Assembly (NCBI GenBank): GCA_027186245.1
Contig: CP114487.1
Coordinates: forward strand, 6,195,001-6,259,000
DNA length: 64,000 nucleotides
Direction: 5' to 3'
DNA from: Coriaria nepalensis
Taxonomy: Eukaryota; Streptophyta; Magnoliopsida; Cucurbitales; Coriariaceae
Part shown: positions 59,778-64,000 of the stretch, one piece after another
Layout: each line of letters opens with the position of its first letter
Position numbering within the stretch: position 1 is the stretch's first letter
The notes under the pieces: generated by a model
Database searches by the model: none
Seen by the model: the letters and a program-made list of their open reading frames with translations, nothing else
Told to the model about the DNA's origin: nothing
Position numbers and translations under genes: made by a program

Positions 59778-60990
59778 AACCCATTAGGATCGAAAATGGA
59801 GGGAGCTTGTAAATATTTTGAGCTCGTGAGATGCATGAAATTTGAAGTTTAGGTTAGGATTCTAGGTTTCACATTTGGAGATGGAGGATGATGAATTCGC
59901 GAGTGACCCGTCTTTTTGTCTCTATCTTTCGTTATTCAACACGCTATTCACTAAAAAGAGACTGAAAGCTGCAGTTTTGCACGGAACAGAGAACTCTAAA
60001 CAAGGAAAAATCATTGAATACTTGAAAAGGATTATAAAATGGTCGCACTGTACTTTTTTTTTTTAGGTTCCAAGACGACTGTGCTTGGTCTCAGCTACGG
60101 GCATGCGACCTCTGATATCTAGGGGAGATAAAGATAGTTTAGAGCTACGTAAAAGTAAATAGACTTAAACTTTACTAAGTCTTAAATGGAAAGATTAGGA
60201 GTGTCTGGTGATATAAATTCATAAGATTGATTTTTATATTTATAAATAAATAAATAAATATATATATATATATATATATATGATTATTAAATTTTTATCT
60301 TTAAATTTATAATAATTAAACTTTTTAGTGGATTGATATCTCTATTAATAAAAGGTTACGAGCATCATTTGAGATCGCAAAAAACTTCCATAAACTTCCA
60401 TAACTATCAATACAAAAATGGAAAATTATTTTAAGAATGTGTTATGAAAGAGATTCATATGTTGACTCAAAATATTTTTGCATAAATTATTATATGTACT
60501 TCAAAGTTAATATAATCATAATTAATACTTAATTTTAAGTAAAAAAAAAATATTAAAAAATTAACCTTTAACTTATTATCTTCTTTTAATAGAATTATTC
60601 ATGTGGCGGTCACATGACAACTAATAACATATTTAGTTACTTTTAGATTTGATCAAATCCATTTATCTCTTCGTTAACCTACGAAATGTATTTGATTTAC
60701 AGTCAAAAAAATAAAAAATCAATTTCCCTTGCCTTTCCCTATTGAATGGAGTCCATCACATCGTTTTCTTCCATTGAGAGCGCCTCTCAGGCAATGCCAT
60801 CGCCTTCAACCAACTCAGAAGAAAGTATTCAACCCTTGAACACAAAAGATAATTAAGAGTTAACTAAAAGAAAAAGATATTAGAAATATGATAAAGATAC
60901 TAAGGATATCTGAATTAGGTCTTTTTATCCTCATTGATTACATCCTAATATTGCCATCATTTGGAAAAGAAATCTTGTCCTCAAGATTTA
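59778..60990. other. Upstream region of the remorin gene and intergenic sequence
   Basis: The first ~250 bp probably hold the promoter; no clear TATA box was identified. A TAAA/TA microsatellite lies at about 60244-60280. The 63-codon frame at 59875-60066 has no recognised domain. Nothing else is seen. Confidence 0.45.
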
Positions 60991-61004
60991 AGTTAGAAAT
61001 TTAC

Positions 61005-61501
61005 TCATTCAAATGACATTTTCTTCTTTTCTGGAATCATGGAGTGTTGGTTCGGAAGGATTCTCATGGTTGTCGGATTGAACTTCTGCCTCTCTAACAA
61101 ATTCTTGTGCACCTGGTGTCTTGCAGGGTGCCCCATGGTAAAGCGTTGGTTACAAGAAAAACATAATACTTGTTCCTTTCTACATTGCATCTTTTCCTAT
61201 ATGCAAGCTTCAAACCTCCCAATAGAGCCCCAACCAAGGCATGTTGTGGCCATCCTTGCACGCAATTAGCCTTTTGCTTGAATTCATTCAAGAAATATCA
61301 TAAGGAACTGTGCTTCTTGATATAGGATAATGATTCGTTATAATCAATTAGGCCAAAACGCGACATCAACTTGTGAGTAAAGTCATGCCACTTTAACTCA
61401 CCCCCATTACATCTGTAAGACCTTTTAAGGTAACACCACCAATGATCAGCATCCCCATCCAAGTGATAAGCATCATAGGAGTGAAAGTATATGTCTGTCA
61501 A
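61005..61501 (-). pseudogene. Ty3/gypsy gag fragment
   Basis: Minus strand 61501-61298 reads YHLDGDADHWWCYLKRSY then WHDFTHKLMSRFG and LSYIKKHSSL, the Retrotrans_gag pattern. A frame change later, 61190-61005 has QVLCFSCNQRFTMGH, a degenerate CCHC-like knuckle in the usual position before the protease. No polymerase domain follows. Confidence 0.7.
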
Positions 61502-63195
61502 GTCAATCAGATTTTGACTCGATTGGTCAAATAATTTATGTAATATTATCTTTATGCATATATTTGCAAGACATTATTTATTGTCATTAATAGAAGTCAG
61601 TTATTATTTGTTATGTATATTAATTTTATTAAAATTAAAATTATATATTTTATAAATACATATCATGATAAAGACTGTTATCTTAAGTTATATACTCTAA
61701 AAACCACGATAGAAATCATGTTAGTAGAGACTCAAGTTACTAAGAGCTCTAAAAATACAAACGGTTCATTATTATAAGATATCGTGAATGGACATCGATT
61801 GATCTAGATACACAATCATGTAGTTTATTACCTAATTATTAGGGTAATCGATTTAATAGCCAGTGATGTTAGTGAAACACCATAATGATTATGTGCATGC
61901 TTAATAAAGACTGAGAATGCTGAAGATGTCCATTACAAAAATCATAGGAATATAACTCTCTAGAATAGAACGTACACATAGATCACATATACAACCCATA
62001 GTTTGAAATCAATAAACGCATAGTTTTACAACACAAATCATAAGGACAACACTCAACCTATATCGCAACAAAGATTGAACAAGTACAACTCGATGAACTT
62101 AAGATTTCCACTTATATAGTTTTAAATCAGTGAATGTATATATAACTCTATATAAATTTCAGCTTATATAACATACATGTATGTATATACATAGAACAAG
62201 AGATGAATTCTATAACTAAACTGATGAAATAAAATGTTCTTTTCCTATTCCATGTTCGCATTCTGCATTTATACATTGTACTAAAGAAAAGAGCTTGTAC
62301 CTTTCAATTTCTTCTGAAATAGAGTTTAACAATGAGAGAATTATAGTTCGGCATGAAAGAGGGCTTTTTTGAATGAGGGATTTTTTAGATCTGAAAAGAG
62401 GGAATAACGAATTAGGGATAAATTTAGAGCCTTCCCAAATTTGACAGAGGAATGAAGAAATCAGGGATTCGGTTAGGGACAAAAAGATTAGGGATTCTTA
62501 CTTTGCAAAAATTTGGGATGATGAAGGTAAGGGACAAAGAGATTAGCTAGGGATTTTCCTTTACAGAAATTTGGGAGTCAGGGACGAGGAAGGTTTTGGA
62601 TGATTAGAACTTCTCATTTTTTTCTGAAGTCTCAAAGAAAATGGGGATGAAGTGCCCCGTTTTAACATGTTGGATTCCAAGCATGCATTTTCTCTAATAG
62701 GGAAGCCATGTGTCGATTGAAAGGTATGAAATAATAAAAATCGACTTTCATACAAGTGAGAGATAGTCAATGTGTGGCACATGACCATCATGTGCGCATT
62801 AAAATCATGGTGCGAACTTTTCCCGTGAAAAAACACACGCTATTTTACTTCAAGTAAATGTAATGTAAACATTTAAATCATTTGCTATGTTTATGACTAA
62901 TAATGATATTTTAGGAAATCGTGACGCAAAAAGAACATCATAAATGCAGCCCTTTATTGTGGCGTTAGTTAATCGTTATATTATTAAAGTAATTATTTAT
63001 TTTAAAAAGTAATTTTAGAATTAAATGAATTTAATTATGAATTATATAAAATAATAAAATATGATAAAATCTTCTTATTATATCATATGGAACCTAATTG
63101 ATTGGACACATTAAATTTTAATAGTAATTCAGTTAAGTTTTTTTTGGATAAAGAAAATATCAGTTTCAATATTAGGGGAAAAATAGCAATACAAT
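61502..63195. other. Repeat-like intergenic sequence, no supported gene
   Basis: 61680-61900 has phrases resembling the LTR-like family near 1 kb (ACGATAGAAATCATG, GATATCGTGAATGG). 62216-62850 has two short minus-strand frames without domains; a GGGATTxxTTAGGGA-type phrase is repeated at about 62463-62570. Confidence 0.4.
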
Positions 63196-63199
63196 GGGC

Positions 63200-63480
63200 G
63201 TTGTACCTTCGACTCTATATGCAACATGTCAAAAGCAGTTTTGAATCGAATATTCTTCCTAGACTGAGTGTTTTTTCTTCCAAAACCGAGGTCTTTTATG
63301 CTTTCCTAGATCATGGTCTTTTCTGGTCTTCTAAACCGAGGTCTTTTCTACTTTTCTAGACCGAGTTTTCAATCTAAAAGGATATAAACATATTTGAGTT
63401 CTCAATTTCAGGTTGATTTTTTATACTAAAAGCATTGACCTTTCACCACATTTTAAGACTTGGAGTATGTCGACTTTGCA
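63200..63480. repeat. Dispersed partner of the 52.6-52.9 kb block
   Basis: Contains four spaced copies of a ~32-bp phrase (ACCGAGGTCTTTTxTxCTTT and relatives, 63255-63365) and then TCAGGTTGATTTTTTATACT and AAAGCATTGACC, which parallel TCAAGTTGATTCCTTATACT and GGGCATCGACC at about 52860-52895. Confidence 0.6.
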
Positions 63481-64000
63481 CTTAAACTTTAACATTTCCA
63501 TAAATCTACTAACTAAATAAGACTCATAAACCTCAATTTCATCTTATCATCCTATACCTTACAGATTTTTCCCTTATCCTCGATCTATAATCTAAAATTA
63601 ACAATTTTCAAACTTTAAGAAAAATAGGAAGTTCTTAGCAGCAGTATCCTTCAACCGACATTGTCCTTTGTATAATAATCTGCACTTTTGTTTTCTAGGA
63701 TTCTTAGCTTCACTCTCTTTTCTTAGGAACTAACAAAGTGTTTCAGGAACTTGGTAACTCTCACAATCCTAAAACTAATAAGGAATAGTGTTCTTTACTT
63801 TATTAGTTGACATTGATCAGTTCTCATTGGTCAAATTCATTCAGATATTTATTCATTCAGATATTTACAATAGATATTTATTCATTCAAGCTTATCTTCA
63901 TCGGTTAAAGCAGAAGAGGGTGAGCTGAGGAAGCCTATGCCCTCTTTTGATTTAACTTATACGGCTAGGTTGAAATCAAATGCTTATTTATACCGAACAC
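63481..64000. other. Intergenic, nothing recognised
   Basis: AT-rich; a short TCATTCAGATATTTA phrase is repeated at about 63838-63882. No gene is visible before the window ends. Confidence 0.45.

Overview
The window looks like nuclear DNA of a flowering plant, most likely a eudicot. It is AT-rich, its genes are split by short GT-AG introns, and it is dominated by decayed LTR retrotransposons, MULE-type DNA transposons and tandem repeats. I could not place the species. Five host genes are supported well: an ATL-type RING-H2 E3 ubiquitin ligase (10956-11810, +), an ER-anchored UBC6/UBE2J-like ubiquitin-conjugating enzyme in nine coding exons (25458-22357, -), an O-fucosyltransferase-family protein in three exons (30783-33706, +), a pectin methylesterase with a PMEI-type pro-region in two exons (43440-46599, +), and a long remorin in four exons (59702-56659, -). 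For the four spliced genes the exon lengths I worked out by hand sum to whole codons with consistent intron phases.

Layout. 1-3 kb is copia-LTR-like repeat, partly duplicated in tandem. 3-9.3 kb holds a convergent pair: a broken MULE transposase (+) and a DUF1985/Ulp1 (C48 protease) gene (-). Between them lies an 83-bp minisatellite bracketed by inverted ~72-bp repeats. 10.5-12.9 kb holds the ATL gene and a doubtful small acidic ORF on the other strand. 13.4-20.3 kb holds Ty3/gypsy fragments in opposite orientations and two more tandem arrays: a 142-bp satellite with a three-unit (ABB, ~426 bp) higher-order pattern, and a ~100-bp array. 22.3-27 kb is the E2 gene, with a foldback MITE in its promoter region. 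28.5-34.7 kb is the O-fucosyltransferase gene, bracketed by two copies of a GGCCCGG-rich dispersed element. 34.7-40.1 kb is a minus-strand Ty1/copia element with an LTR, polypurine tract and possible primer-binding site. 41.6-46.6 kb is the pectin methylesterase gene with a duplicated upstream segment. 47-56.4 kb is nested gypsy and copia debris with one sharply bounded gypsy LTR (48599-50095) and one copia LTR followed by a primer-binding site (55929-56404). 56.6-59.7 kb is the remorin gene. 59.7-64 kb is mostly repeat, including a gypsy gag fragment.

The host genes are unrelated neighbours, as usual in plant chromosomes. Two act in ubiquitin conjugation (E2 and RING E3), but there is no evidence that they form a unit. 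The unusual content is structural: several independent tandem arrays, most of them embedded in or beside transposons, plus one ORF with a well-placed TATA box but no AUG. I found no CRISPR array, bacterial-type system, rRNA gene or convincing tRNA gene.
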